From Lichenostomus cassidix (taxonomy: Eukaryota; Chordata; Aves; Passeriformes; Meliphagidae), in assembly GCA_008360975.2 (NCBI GenBank), contig CM039196.1, positions 2,480,001 through 2,544,000 of the forward strand: a DNA stretch of 64,000 bases, read 5' to 3'. The notes under the pieces were generated by a model. It made no database searches and was not told the DNA's origin. It saw only the letters and a list, made by a program, of their open reading frames with translations. Numbering within the stretch: position 1 is the first letter of the stretch; every line of letters starts with the position of its first letter. The position numbers and the translations under genes were made by a program. Below, one piece after another: positions 35,961 through 47,300 of the stretch.

Positions 35961-38900
35961 GACACGGGGGATGTGCCGGACCCTCGGCGTGGGGAGGGAT
36001 GTGGCTTCTCGGCGGCACCACTGCTGCCCTCCCGGCCGGCCCTGTGCCTTGGCATCACTGCAGGGACACGGGGGGGATCGTGTCACCCGGGGTAGCGCCG
36101 GTGCTCCGTGGCTGCCCCGTGGGGACCGCGGTGGCTTTGTTGTAGCGGAGGATTTCACACTGTCCCGGCTGCAGAAAAGCTCCCTGGGCGTGCCTAGGGG
36201 TGATTGCAGTTTGGCAGCTTCTCCAGGGGCAGTAGGAGCTCCCGAGGCAGCAGCAGCCCCCGGAGCTTGTCTCAGCTGTGTTTCCCACTGTGACCCTTTT
36301 TCTGGAGCCGGGCAGCTGTGAGAGGGTGTTGTTGGAGACAAACCTCTGGCGTCTGCAGGTGGCTGCCTCTACTACGTGGGACCCAAGAAAGAGGAGAAGC
36401 GCGAGGTGATCGTGGATCCCGAGCGGAGGCGTCAGGTCTTCCTGGAAAGCCACTTCACCGAAATCGGGAACCACCTGGGCCAGAAAAAGACCGTGCACCG
36501 GATCCAGAGCCGGTACTACTGGCTAGGCATCGTGAAGGATGTTGTGGACTGGGTAAGTGGAGAGCAGTGACCGTGTCGATGACACCGGTGCTGGCAGCAG
36601 TCCCGAGGCAGCAGCCAGAAAAGCCCTGGTGCAGGGATGATGTCATTCCTAGTGCCTGTGCTGAGAAGTCACACACTAAGTCACTCTGCGGGTGAATCTT
36701 GGAATGTCCCGAGGCAGCTGCATACATTGGATGTCTTCCCCTGAGTGTCAGGAAGCCTCGTTGGCCTCCTTGTGCAGGGCAGTTTTGGCCAGCATAACAA
36801 TGTGGGATTGTTTCAGACGAGTTGCTGAGTCTAGTTTTGGGCAGTCTGGATTCATTCCATAAACTATGGCAAAAGGAGGATCTCAGAGTCTCTTCAGCTG
36901 CTTTGCCTTGCCCGTTTCATTGCTGACAGTTCCCTGCAGCAGGACTCTGCAGCAGTGTGGTTTAAGGAGTGTGCTTGCATTGCATGGTCTGAGCTCCTCC
37001 AACATCCTAGGGCTGAGGATTTCTCTAACCAGCAGTAGGAGGTTAAAACACCCTGGAAATAGGGTGAGAAATAGCTTAGCTGTAGGCCACGTTGAGAAAA
37101 TTGGTTATTGTGTCAGAGAAAGTTGTCAGGTGAGCCTTGTGAAAGGTGAGATGCGTCAGCCTGTTGCGTTTTGCCCTCTTTTTTCGTGCACCTCTTTATT
37201 CTCATTGGGTGGAAGGAAACTGCTCAGCCCTGCTGTCTGTCTCACCCCTCCACAACCTGTGCAGTGTGAGTCTGGCAGGAACTGTCAGCACGTTCCCAAG
37301 TCCTTTGATCTCTCTTTTCCCTCTCCAGATCAAGATGTGTGAAACATGCCAGAACGCGGAGCACAACAAGAACGTGACTCGGAAAGCCAGGCCTGTCAGG
37401 GTGGAATCTCCCTGGGAAGTGCTGGGATTAGACATCCACGGTGAGTGTTTCAAGTGGCTCTCAGAGCCCCTCCCTGCCGGCCCGGAGCGTGGCAGACCTG
37501 CTGCCACACGCACGGAGGGAAAGCTGCCGGTGCCTCTGAGGAGGTGCCAAGGAGGCCACAGCAGCTGCCCAGGGTGCAACCTGATCCCTGTGCTTGGCCC
37601 AGCTCCCTCTGCACACACAATGGGAGCTGTGGGTGTGCCTTCGTTCCCAGAATTGAAGCTCTGATGGGTGTATTTTTGCTGACAAAGGTCACCGAAAATG
37701 TTCTGGCCAAATGACATTGCAGAAGAGAGTCGTGGTCACTAATGCAGCGACTGGGTTTTTAACTTTCCCCATTTGGGGGATATGACGGCATCACATTGAT
37801 TTTTTTTGATGGTTGTTTACTCAGGGCCTTTTCCTGAGACGAGCCAGAGCAATACACATGTCCTGCTTGTGACTGACTACTTCACTAAGTGGGTGGAGGC
37901 TGCTCCTCTGCAGAAGAAAGATCCTTTCTCCGTGGCTAAAGCCCTGGCTACTGTTTTTTACAGGTGGGCTCCTCTGCTGTTGGTTATATTGTGCCTCTGC
38001 AGTGCGATGGGGGGTGCTGGGGTGTCCTCAAAATGTTTCCCTATGAGAGCAGGAACTCTCCCTTCTACAAGAGACCATGCAGTGCTTCTCAGTTGCTCTT
38101 TACAAAATCCTTGGGAAGAGCCTGTTATATTCTTGTTATTTTCTTGGGCGGAGAGGAAAGAGGCAGAAATGGTTCTCTGAGTAGCCCGAGGCCAGGGGAG
38201 CTGTGTCCCAGTTCTCTCCAGAAGCTTCAAAGCCATTCCCTGATTTCTCCTAGAAAGTGTTCATTTCGCATCCACACGGCGCCTGTCGCCATGTGACATT
38301 GTCCTTGTGGAAAACACGTGGGGCCAGTAGAGATTTGAATTCAGAGCAAGAAGCTTCTCTTGTTTCTCCTGCTGCCTCATCATTCAAAAGCAAACAGGCT
38401 TGGCTGGTTTGGAACAGTTGGACCAGCAGACATCTCTCTGCTCCTGGGGAGGTGAGGTCATGGCAGCCTCATTAGCATCAGCTCCACAGAAGGGTCCTGT
38501 CCCCTTCCTATCCCATTTGCCCCATAAAGATGGAACTCCTCAAGCTCTGCCTCAGCTGATGGAGTAAAACCAGTTGTGTGTCCTCTTCTTGTCCAGGTTT
38601 GGCGCGTCCAAGAACATTTACACCAGTCAGAGCTGGGACTTTTGTGAGGAGGTATGTCTGCTGCTGGGTGGTTCAGGGGGAAACAATGGGACCTTCAGCA
38701 GGTTTTTTGGGTATGAGGTCCTGAAGGCAGAGTTGTGTTGTGCTGTGGAGTAGGGGCGAGGAGCTGATGCTGCCTTATCCCTGCCCCAGCTCTGTGGGAG
38801 TGGGAACTGATTAACTGATTTGCCAGTGCTGTCACTTTGGCAGGGATTTAAGGTTGTGATTCAGTGGTGCAAGTCCTCTCTGCTCAGAGGGAAAGACCAT

Positions 38901-41391
38901 GTGCATGAAATTCCTGCCCTGCCCTGGGATTAACCCAGCTTCCCAGTGCTGTGGAAAGCTTCAAGCATGGGAGCGGTCATTGCAAAACATTTTCCCAGGC
39001 TCTAACATTTCTGGGGAATTTTCTGTTCCACAGCCTCTCCTGGCACAGGGGGGACAGCTCTGTCCCTGCCTTGGAGGCTGCTGTGGTGCCAACTTGCAGT
39101 GTTCTCCATGTTCCCCTTGTTCTCCCAGGTCAGCCGGCACCTGTGTGAGCACTGGAACATCTCCCAGCTCCTCACCCCCGCAGACCCCACAGACCCCACT
39201 GGCCCAGGTGACTGCAGCGCTGAGGTGCTCAGGTCCTCCATCTGCAGCGTGGTGAACGAGAAGCCCAGTGAGTGGGATGCACACCTGGACCCTGTGCTCT
39301 TCGAGTTCCGCACCTCGGTCAACTCCGCCACCAAGTACAGCCCCTTCTTCCTCATGTTCAACAGATACGTGTGCCTGTCCTCAGAGGTAACTGCCCGGCT
39401 CAGGGGAGCCTTGCAGGAGCTTTGTCACTGCTGTGGTTGCAGAGTAACACCCAAATCTGTGCCTTGCAGGTGGATTTTGTCAAGGACTCTAAAGAGCAGG
39501 GGGCTGGCTCCGGTAAGGCGGACAGCCTCCCGCCGTTCACAGCCACAGTGCAGGAGCAGCAGAACGTGGTGAAGGAAATTGTAAGTCTTGTGGTGCCTTG
39601 AAATCATTTTGCAGCTAAGTCCAGGCCTGGCTGAGAGGAGAGGTGGCAGCTCAGTGTGTGCCAAGGGCAGCAGGAGCAGAGCTGGACCCTCTGGGCCAGC
39701 ACCACAGGGAAGCTGGTGGTGGTGCTGTTCAGATGTGGGTGATGAAATACAAGGGACTGACTTGCCCCGTCAGGCTAATGAGAGCTGTGTCCCAGCCTGC
39801 CCAGCTCCCTGCCTTGTAATCTGCATCCCAAATCAGCCAAGGGAGTCCCTCCTTAAGCAGGGACAAGAAACCTTCAGGGAGATGCTGTGTAACTACAAAG
39901 GTTTAAAGTATCCTTGCCCCAAAATGGGAGGATGTTTGGGCTACTGTGAGGACTAGTGGCCCAGTGGGCAGGGAGATGGGCTTGGGGAGCAAAGTCAGCA
40001 TGCCGTCCTGACTGCCTGTGATGTGCTGGCTGACCTTGGACAGCTCATTTTGTCTCTGTTCCTCGGTTCCCTCACTTGAAAAATGACCTCAGTGTCTGCT
40101 GTGAAGTGCTTGGTGAGCCGTGTGCCAAAAACCACAGACAAGGTTCAAGTGCTTTGTTTGCTCAGTCATTTCTTACATTCAGACAGGATTAGGTAGTTCT
40201 CTCTGATCTCACCTGGACTGTGGTTATTCTTGCCTGGGAATAACAGTAGGAATATGGGACAGGGGGGAGGAGGCCTGGGAGCTGGATACGTAGGATCTGT
40301 TCCCAGCTGATCCCCCTGGCAGCTGAGGCTCACTAGCTCAGCTCCCCTTTTGTGAAATGGAGCTGCACATCATGGCATAGGGCAGCGACAGCTCTGTCCT
40401 GTCCCTAAAGGAACTTCTGGTGTCAGGATCACCAACTCTCTCCTGCATCCAGGCCGGGATTGGGGCTGTAATTTACAGGAGGTGCTAAAGCTTCCCTGGG
40501 CTCTGTGGCACTCCAGCCTAGATCCCCTTCTGCCCTCTACTGATGGAGATCTGACAGCTCTGAGTGCAGCCATGGAATTGCAATCTCTTACTGTAAGGTC
40601 TCCTGCTGGTTTCGGATGGTGAGAACAGGGCTGGGAATCCCCTGCTTAGGCCCTCCCTTGCCCCAGGTGCATCCAGCTTTGGCACTGCCAACTCTCACTC
40701 ACTCTCAGCATCTCTTGTGAGGAGAGACTGTGGGAGCTGGGCCTGTTCAGTCTGGAGAAGACTGGAAGGGCATTTCGTCAATCCATAGAAATATCTCCAA
40801 GGGGTGTCAGATGATTGTGTCAGACTCTTCTCGTTGGTGTCCAGTGACAGGATAAGGAGGAATGGCCATAAACTAAACTACAAGTTCCACCTCAACATGA
40901 GGAAGAGTTTCTGGCCATTAAGGGTGGCAGAGCACTGGAACTGCCTGGAGAGGTCGTGGATTCTCCCTCTGTGGAGACATTCCAAACCCACGTGGACGCA
41001 TTCCTGTGCCACCTACTCCAGGTGACCCTGTGGACAGGGGGTTGGCCTGGGTGATCTCCAGAGGTCCTTCCCAATCCTAAGGATTCTGGGATTCACTGAT
41101 CTCATGTGAGACAGAGTTGAGCTGATTCCTGAGTGACACCTTGAATCCATCCATCCATCCTCTTGACAGGTGATCTCCAACATGACCACGGCCTGCAAGC
41201 GGGAGCGGAAGAGCGTGAAAAGGAAAAGTCGGGGCTTGCCTTCTCTGTCCTTCAAGGTAGAAGACAACATGTTTGGGGGCAGCACTGCCAGCTCTCTGAA
41301 GAAGCTGAAGAAAGGCCAGTTTGTGTCGTTCCAGATCGAGACGGTTCTGCCTCCTGAGCAGAGCATGTCTGGTGGGAAGAAAACCAGTTAA
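35676..41391 (+). CDS. GIN2: GIN2-like domesticated integrase (gypsy/GINGER-type integrase-derived gene)
   Basis: Eight coding exons: 35676-35853, 36359-36552, 37329-37440, 37825-37963, 38597-38651, 39129-39386, 39470-39580 and 41170-41391 (TAA), in one frame, giving 422 residues. Start ATG has a strong context (GCCATGG). Residues 91-131 form an HHCC integrase zinc finger (His91, His98, Cys128, Cys131) followed by PWEVLGLDIHG and LLVTDYFTKWVEAAPL, typical of retroviral/gypsy-type integrase cores. Of the DDE triad, Asp159 is present; the second position aligns to Ser218 (YTSQSWDF) and the third to Asp254 or Glu258. The tail is basic (KRERKSVKRKSR). No gag, protease, RT, LTRs or terminal repeats surround it, and it has eight introns' worth of host-gene structure, so it is a captured host gene. 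GIN1, its known paralogue, lies elsewhere in vertebrates. The name GIN2 rests on remembered similarity and on the absence of this gene from the human locus. Function unknown. Confidence 0.85.
40714..41095 (+). mobile_element. CR1 LINE 3' fragment in the last GIN2 intron
   Basis: Landmarks in plus orientation: GAGGAGAGACTGTGGGAGCT, then GGCCTGTTCAGTCTGGAGAA, then GGAACTGCCTGGAGAGGTCG and the 3' end CCAGAGGTCCTTCCCAATCC followed by GATTCTGGGATTC. 5'-truncated. Ends about 75 bp before the last exon. Confidence 0.88.
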
Positions 41392-42452
41392 CCCTAGGGC
41401 TTTCTAGGGGTCCTGCGGCGCCAGGGACAGCATGGACTGTCCCCGAGGATGGTGGCCCAGCTGCATGGGAGTGCAGGGTGTAGATGTGCCTGTTCTGTCC
41501 TGGCAGAAAGGAGGGGGAAGGTTCAGACAAGGGAGTCTGTTCACTTCCTTCTGGTCCAGGTTTGCCCTTGGATCATCCCTCGGACCAAGGGAGGTGGCAC
41601 CATCCTCATTTAGGTTTGGCAGGGAGAGACTCAGTCCTGCCAAAAAGCTCCACCTGGACTGTGGCTTAAAGTTGCCCTTTTGGGAGTGATTGCACCAAAG
41701 CCCATGAGTGACCTGTGTGCAGATAGAAGAGAAGCAGAAACCAGACCCAGCTTAGCCATGGACAATGTTTCCTGCAGCTTAAAAGTGTCCCTGCTGTGAG
41801 CCTGAGCCAGGAATAGTCACTCCAGGTCTGACTGTGTTCCTGGTGGATGTGGGAAGGGCTTGAAGTGAGAGATTTTTTTTTTTTTCCTTAGTTTTAAGCA
41901 CTTACTAGCAGAAATAAAATCAACAACAGAATGTGATATTTTTGGTTTTGGTTATCCAGGCAGAGAAAAATGAATTTGATTTTTATAACGTCATCATTCT
42001 GTTCTCTCCAGAAAGGGCATGAACTCCAGGAATCCTGAAATCTGTTCCTGTGCTAGTGAGGGTCACAGGGGTGTTTTAAAGCCCGGCATTCCAAAAACAC
42101 ATGGAAACTCTGGGATAATGACACTGCCCTGCCCATCTGTCACTAGTGTAGCCCACCTGGATGCATGGGTGCTACCCAGAGAACAGCCTGAGCCCTGCCC
42201 TTACTTCACAGTTGGAGTGGCAGGTGAAGGGGAAAAGTAATTTACAAACTGGATTTCTTGAAAGTGGATCCCTCTGTGTTAGGGGTTAATTAAACCCTTG
42301 TCAAGTCCCTCTTAAAGGGTTAATTAAACTCCTGTCGAGCTGCTCTTTAAGGATTAATTTTAAATTATTTTGAGCCCTTTCCCCGGTTGCTTTTGAGCCA
42401 ACTCCTCTGTTGTATTTTCCCTCTACTGCAGAAATGAGATAGCACCAATAAA
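41392..42452 (+). other. GIN2: GIN2 3' UTR and spacer to ABCB9
   Basis: AATAAA occurs at 41913-41918 and again at 42447-42452. The first would give a roughly 0.54-kb 3' UTR. The second would run the transcript to within about 100 bp of the ABCB9 CpG island. A T-run lies at 41873-41885. No other feature was seen. Confidence 0.5.
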
Positions 42453-42519
42453 ATAGTTTTTAAAATTTAAACCTATGTATTTGGGGAGGATAAAAAACCT
42501 TCTAAGGGGAGGAAAATTC

Positions 42520-43010
42520 TGGGGCTGCCTTGGCCGCGTCGGGCAGGGTTTACCCTAGCAGGGCGGAGAGGGGGGACTGGGGACCAATTTGGGGGTCCAA
42601 TTGGGGGGTCTCCGGTGCCGCCGCTCGGCCGTGGGCGGGGCCGGGGCCGCGCCGCAGGAGAGGGCGTGGTCGGCGAGTGGCCACGCCCCTCCGGCCACGC
42701 CCACCACCGACCTTGTTCCCGGGACGCGCCGCCGCCGCCGGGTCGGTCCGGGCTGATCCCCGCTGATCCCCGCTCCCGCCGCCGGTAAGACCCGTCCGGG
42801 CGGGCCGAGGCAGAGCTGCCCGTGTGGTCTGAAGGGGGGAGCCGTGTGTGGGTGTCCGTGCCGGGTATGGCGGGCACGGCCCTTCCCGGGCGTTTCCCGC
42901 CCCTCGGGACATTTTCCGGCGGGGGGAAGGCGGGATGCGTCGGGGAACCTTGGGCGGCTCCAGCTCGGGAGCTGGGGATACGGCTGCGGGTGGTAGGGAG
43001 CTGCGGTGGC
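42520..43010 (+). promoter_or_regulatory. ABCB9: CpG-island promoter and non-coding exon 1 of ABCB9
   Basis: GC-dense block containing CCGCCGCCGCCGGG and a strong donor GCCG|GTAAGA at 42784/42785. This pairs with the acceptor CACCCCGCAG at 44281-44290, giving a 1.5-kb 5' UTR intron. The start site is probably between 42640 and 42760. Open frames of up to 295 codons across the island on both strands look like GC artefacts. Confidence 0.65.
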
Positions 43011-44301
43011 TGCCTCCTACTCCTCCTCTTCCTTCCCCAGCGGGCCGGATCCGCGCAGCTTTGCAGCGGATGGCAGCAGCGAGCACCCTGGGAAGCGTGT
43101 CCTGTTCCTCCCTGGCATCGCTGCTCTGCTTTGCCTCCATCCCGCCTTACCCACCCATCCCATAAACCCCTGTGCCTCCCCAAATTGCAGCCTCTGCCCT
43201 GTTTTCCTCCGCTTTTTAGCTTTTTATCCCGCTCGCCTGACAACCGAGCAGCTCTCGCCCAAGGGCGCAGCTTGTCCAGTGCCAAGGGCTGTCCTTCTCC
43301 CGGTGGATTGGTTTTGGGGGCTGCGGTCACCCAGGCCGGAGTGTGGCCGACACATGGCACCCCTTGGCGGTGCCTTCCGCACTGTGCACCGTCACGAGCT
43401 GCTTAGCCAGCACAAATTTCAGGATCAGGTACCTCCCTCTTGCCAACGCGTGGCACCTCAGGGCATGGCACCGGAGCAGGTGAGCGGCTCGCTCGGCTTA
43501 GAGCAGGTCGAGTTTTTTGCCGTTTCCCGTGTCCATTCAGATCCTGCCCCAGATCCCCGGGCGACAGCAAAGGCAGCATCCCACCCCGGAGGCTTCCTCT
43601 CCCACGGGACGCAGCTGTGGAATTCCAATCTCTTTTTAATTTCCTCTCGGGATTTTTGTTGTGTCATTGAACTGCACGCCGACTGCACAGCAGGTTTAGT
43701 GGGCTACCCCGAATTAATATCCAAGAGGGCTGAGGACAGTAAGGTGTGACAAGCTGCGGTACCTATGATATATTCTTATTTTGATGACGGGGATCCATTG
43801 CAAAGCTGAGCTGCTCTCCCATCTGCTTTCCTACGGTTTTGACTGCTCAGTTTCAGCTTTGTCTTGGGAAAGGCAGGCAGGGACTCTCGGATCATGACTG
43901 TCCAAGTTTAACACCTACCCGGCTCCGTAGCGCAGGACACGTGGCTGCACAGATGTCATGGCAGCACCCAGCGGCCAGAGACCGCCCAGCTGGCCCCGCA
44001 GCCACCTCCGCAAGCGGGGGCAAAGGTTCCTACCAGGATGAGCAGATTTCTGCTTTGGGATTCAGGACTGGTGAAAGCATCCGGGAGGGAAGTTTGTCTT
44101 CGTTTGTGGTGCTCATTTAATGAAATACCTTGGAGCATATGCAGCAGAGGAGGGGAGGAAGGTGCAGATGGTGTCCGGGGTCAGGATGGGTTGGTGGTGA
44201 GCTGGCACAGTTGTCCCCCATCCTGTTTCCCTTTCCCTTCCATCTCCGTGGGGTGAATAACAACCCCGTCCCCCTCTTCTCACCCCGCAGCAGAGGCCGA
44301 C

Positions 44302-44325
44302 ATGAGCACATCCTTCCTGTGCTAG
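44302..44325 (+). promoter_or_regulatory. Short upstream ORF in the ABCB9 5' UTR
   Basis: ATG at 44302 opens a seven-codon frame ending TAG at 44323-44325, 49 bases before the main ATG (44375) in the same exon. It has G at -3 but no G at +4. Could modulate translation of ABCB9; conservation is untested. Confidence 0.5.
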
Positions 44326-44374
44326 GGCTGTCACCTCAGTCACCACCTCAGTGACCCCCAGCCCGGCGACAAGG

Positions 44375-47300
44375 ATGCGTGCCTGGAAGGCGGTGGCCAG
44401 CACTCTGGTGTTCAGCGGGGCCGATGTGGTGGTCACCACACTGCTCTACACCCATGGCCAGGGTGGCCGGAATGTCCTGCAGGACCTGCGGCACTTCAAC
44501 ATCTTCAACTCGCTGCTGGACATCTGGGGGGGCTGCCTGTACCGCAGCTGTGTGCTGCTGGGCGCTGCCATCGGCGTGGCCACCAACACGGCCTATGGCC
44601 CCCGGCGCCTCAAGGCATCGCGGACCTTCATCGCCGTCGTCTGCCTCCTCATGGGCATCTACATGATGGTGAAGCTGCTGCTCTACTCGGAGGTGCGGAA
44701 GACCATCCGGGACCCCTGGTTCTGGGGGCTCTTTGCCTGGACCTACGTGGCGCTGGCAGCCACCTTCGGGCTGTGGCAGCTGCTGGCCTGTGTCACCTCC
44801 TCCCGCGAGGCGCTGGGGCCTGGCACTGAGTCCCGTGCTGAGGTGGAGGAGAGCTGTGATGGGGGCGCCCCGAGGGACAAGCGGGAGGAGGCAGCAGGTC
44901 CCACCATCCATAAACTGCTGTCCTACACCAAGCCAGATGCCTTCTTCCTGGGCATCGCCTCTTTCTTCCTCCTTGTGGCCGCCTTAGGTGAGTGAAGGGA
45001 CCATGGTGTGCTCCCATCCTCACCAGGAGGGACAGAATCGTGGTGGGGCTTGGAAGCACCCTAGGATTGCTGGTTTTGGGGGTGCTGGGTGGCACATGCT
45101 GCAGGGGGTGGGTAAAGATTGCAGGGGGGCAAAACCAAATGCAGTAGGGGATAAAATACACTGGGACTGCAACATCCCCACATGCTACTAAGGGCTGCAT
45201 ATCCTGAGGCATCTTGTGTGATGGCTGAGTATCTCTGTGGTGGGGATGGCACTGTCCACAGGCTGTTGCAATTGGGAATACAGATCCTGTGCCGATCCCA
45301 TGCAGTGGGGCTGAACCTCCATGTCCTGTACTTGTCCTGCAGGAGAGACCTTCCTGCCCTACTACACAGGGCTGGCTATTGACGGCATCGTGGTGCAGAA
45401 GAGCATGGATCGCTTCTCCACGGCAGTGCTGGTCATGTCGCTGCTCGCCATAGGAAGGTAATCCAGGGGCTGGATTTGGCCCTCACAAGGAGGAGTTTAG
45501 GGTTTTCCCACAGGAGCTCATGGTGATGGTGGGTGCAGACAGCCATTCCACCACTTTGCTGCCAGACCACAGGGATGTGCTTTAAATTCTCTGTGCTGCC
45601 ACAGTGCAGAGAGGCTGTGGTTGGCAGTCACGGGGCCTTTATGTAGCCCTTCATATCCATCTGCTGGAGGTGGGGGAGCAGGAACAGACACAGGGAATGG
45701 GTTCCCTGCGGAATGCTGTTCCAGCAGTGCTGTGTTCCCTCCCAAAGCTTGTGACTGCCATGGTTAGGACCAGCCACCACTGTGCTGGTGGCACCCAGGA
45801 GAAGTGTGGGCTGGTTTCCTGGGTGATAAGTGGTGCCAGCACTGCCCAGGCCCTTGGCCTGGCGTGGGGATGTTTGTGTTGCTGAGAGGGTTTCGTGTCC
45901 ATGGCTCTATAATGTTTCTTATCTGCAATTAGCTCATTTGCCGCAGGTGTCCGGGGCGGCGTTTTTACGCTCATCTTTGCAAGACTGAACATCCGCCTTC
46001 GCAACTGCCTCTTCAGGTCACTGGTGTCTCAGGAGATGAGTTTTTTTGATGAGAATCGCACAGGTTGGTTCCTCTCTCCCCCGGATTTGCTCTGACTCCT
46101 CTATCCCATCCCAGAGTTTTGCCCCCTGGCTTGCCCTACCGGCACGCAGCAGACTGGGGGCAGCCAAAGGCAGCACTCACATGCTCGTGGTTAGAAATAG
46201 AGGCAGAAAGCTCTTCCCTTTTGGTTGCCTCCCACCATGGGGATGTCCTATTGTGACCCATCAGCCTGGCATCCAGCAGTCCTGGGCTGACGTACTCCCC
46301 TCCATGCACCCCCAAAACTCCTACTTCCCTCGTCCCATCAGTGTTTATTGGCGGGCCACTTGCCAGCTCTGTTCCAGGCCCCAAAACCTGGGGTGTGTGA
46401 AGCTTGCTGGGTGTGCTTGTTGCTTTCTCCACTTGCAGTTCAGCCCTGTCCTAGTCCTGGTCCCAGGCTGTGCCACTCTGGTGTAACTTTCACACACTTA
46501 ATTTTGTCTCGGTGGTATTTTTAGTTTTGAGGCTGTTGCTGTCACTGCACAGTGCCTTGGTAGCTGAGGACAGCAGAGATGTTACTGGAAGTGAGATATG
46601 GGTAACCCTGGACTTGCACAAAAGTGTGGGAATTCAGCTGGACTCAAACACAGACCAAGTATTTAGGAGTTCACGGTGATGTTTGCTGGCTGTAACACTC
46701 AGCTCCACCAAAAGGCACTGCCAGAGCTTCATCCCTTAGTTGCTGGACCCATGTCCCCAGGTTCCTTGGGTCAGCTCCAGGCTGTGGACTGTGTGGCTGG
46801 GGGCTGCCCTCCGGTGTAGGATGCTGCCACAGTCCCCTTTGCTGTCCCACAGCCACCCTCAGTGACCCAGGGATGTAGCTTGTGCCTCCAGGTGCATCTC
46901 CTTCCCCTTGTGCATGCAGCAATCCAAGCTCCTCTCTTTTGCTTTGCATCCACAGCAGTGGAGAGTTGCCCTCCTTCCATGCCACCCTTCAGACCCCCAG
47001 AGGGTTGGATGGGGAGCTCCATCTGGCCCCTGGCAAGGGACGTGGGACATGCTTAGGCAGTGACCTGCCACAGTGACGTGTCCCTGCTCTCCCCTTCCCT
47101 GACCCCTCGTTGCTGCAGGGGACGTCATCTCCCGCCTGACGTCGGACACGACCATCGTGAGCGACCTGGTCTCCCAGAACATCAACATCTTCCTGCGCAA
47201 TGTGGTGAAGGCCACGGGCGTGATCTTCTTCATGTTCAGCCTCTCCTGGAAGCTCTCACTCGTCACCTTCATGGGCTTCCCCATCATCATGCTGGTGTCT

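Noticed and set aside
34770..36341. 523-codon open frame on the minus strand
   Set aside because: It runs through a CR1 fragment, the OGFOD2/GIN2 CpG island and GIN2 exon 1 in antisense. Low stop density there is due to GC content. Only the OGFOD2 exons on that strand match a known protein.
35676..41391. GIN2 as an active retrovirus or endogenous viral copy
   Set aside because: No LTRs, gag, protease, reverse transcriptase or envelope nearby; the gene has introns and a host-type promoter, so it is a domesticated gene and not a provirus.
42473..43749. Open frames of 295 (-) and 247 (+) codons around the ABCB9 promoter
   Set aside because: CpG-island artefacts rich in Pro, Arg, Gly and Ala with no recognisable domain; the region is better explained by a non-coding exon and first intron.
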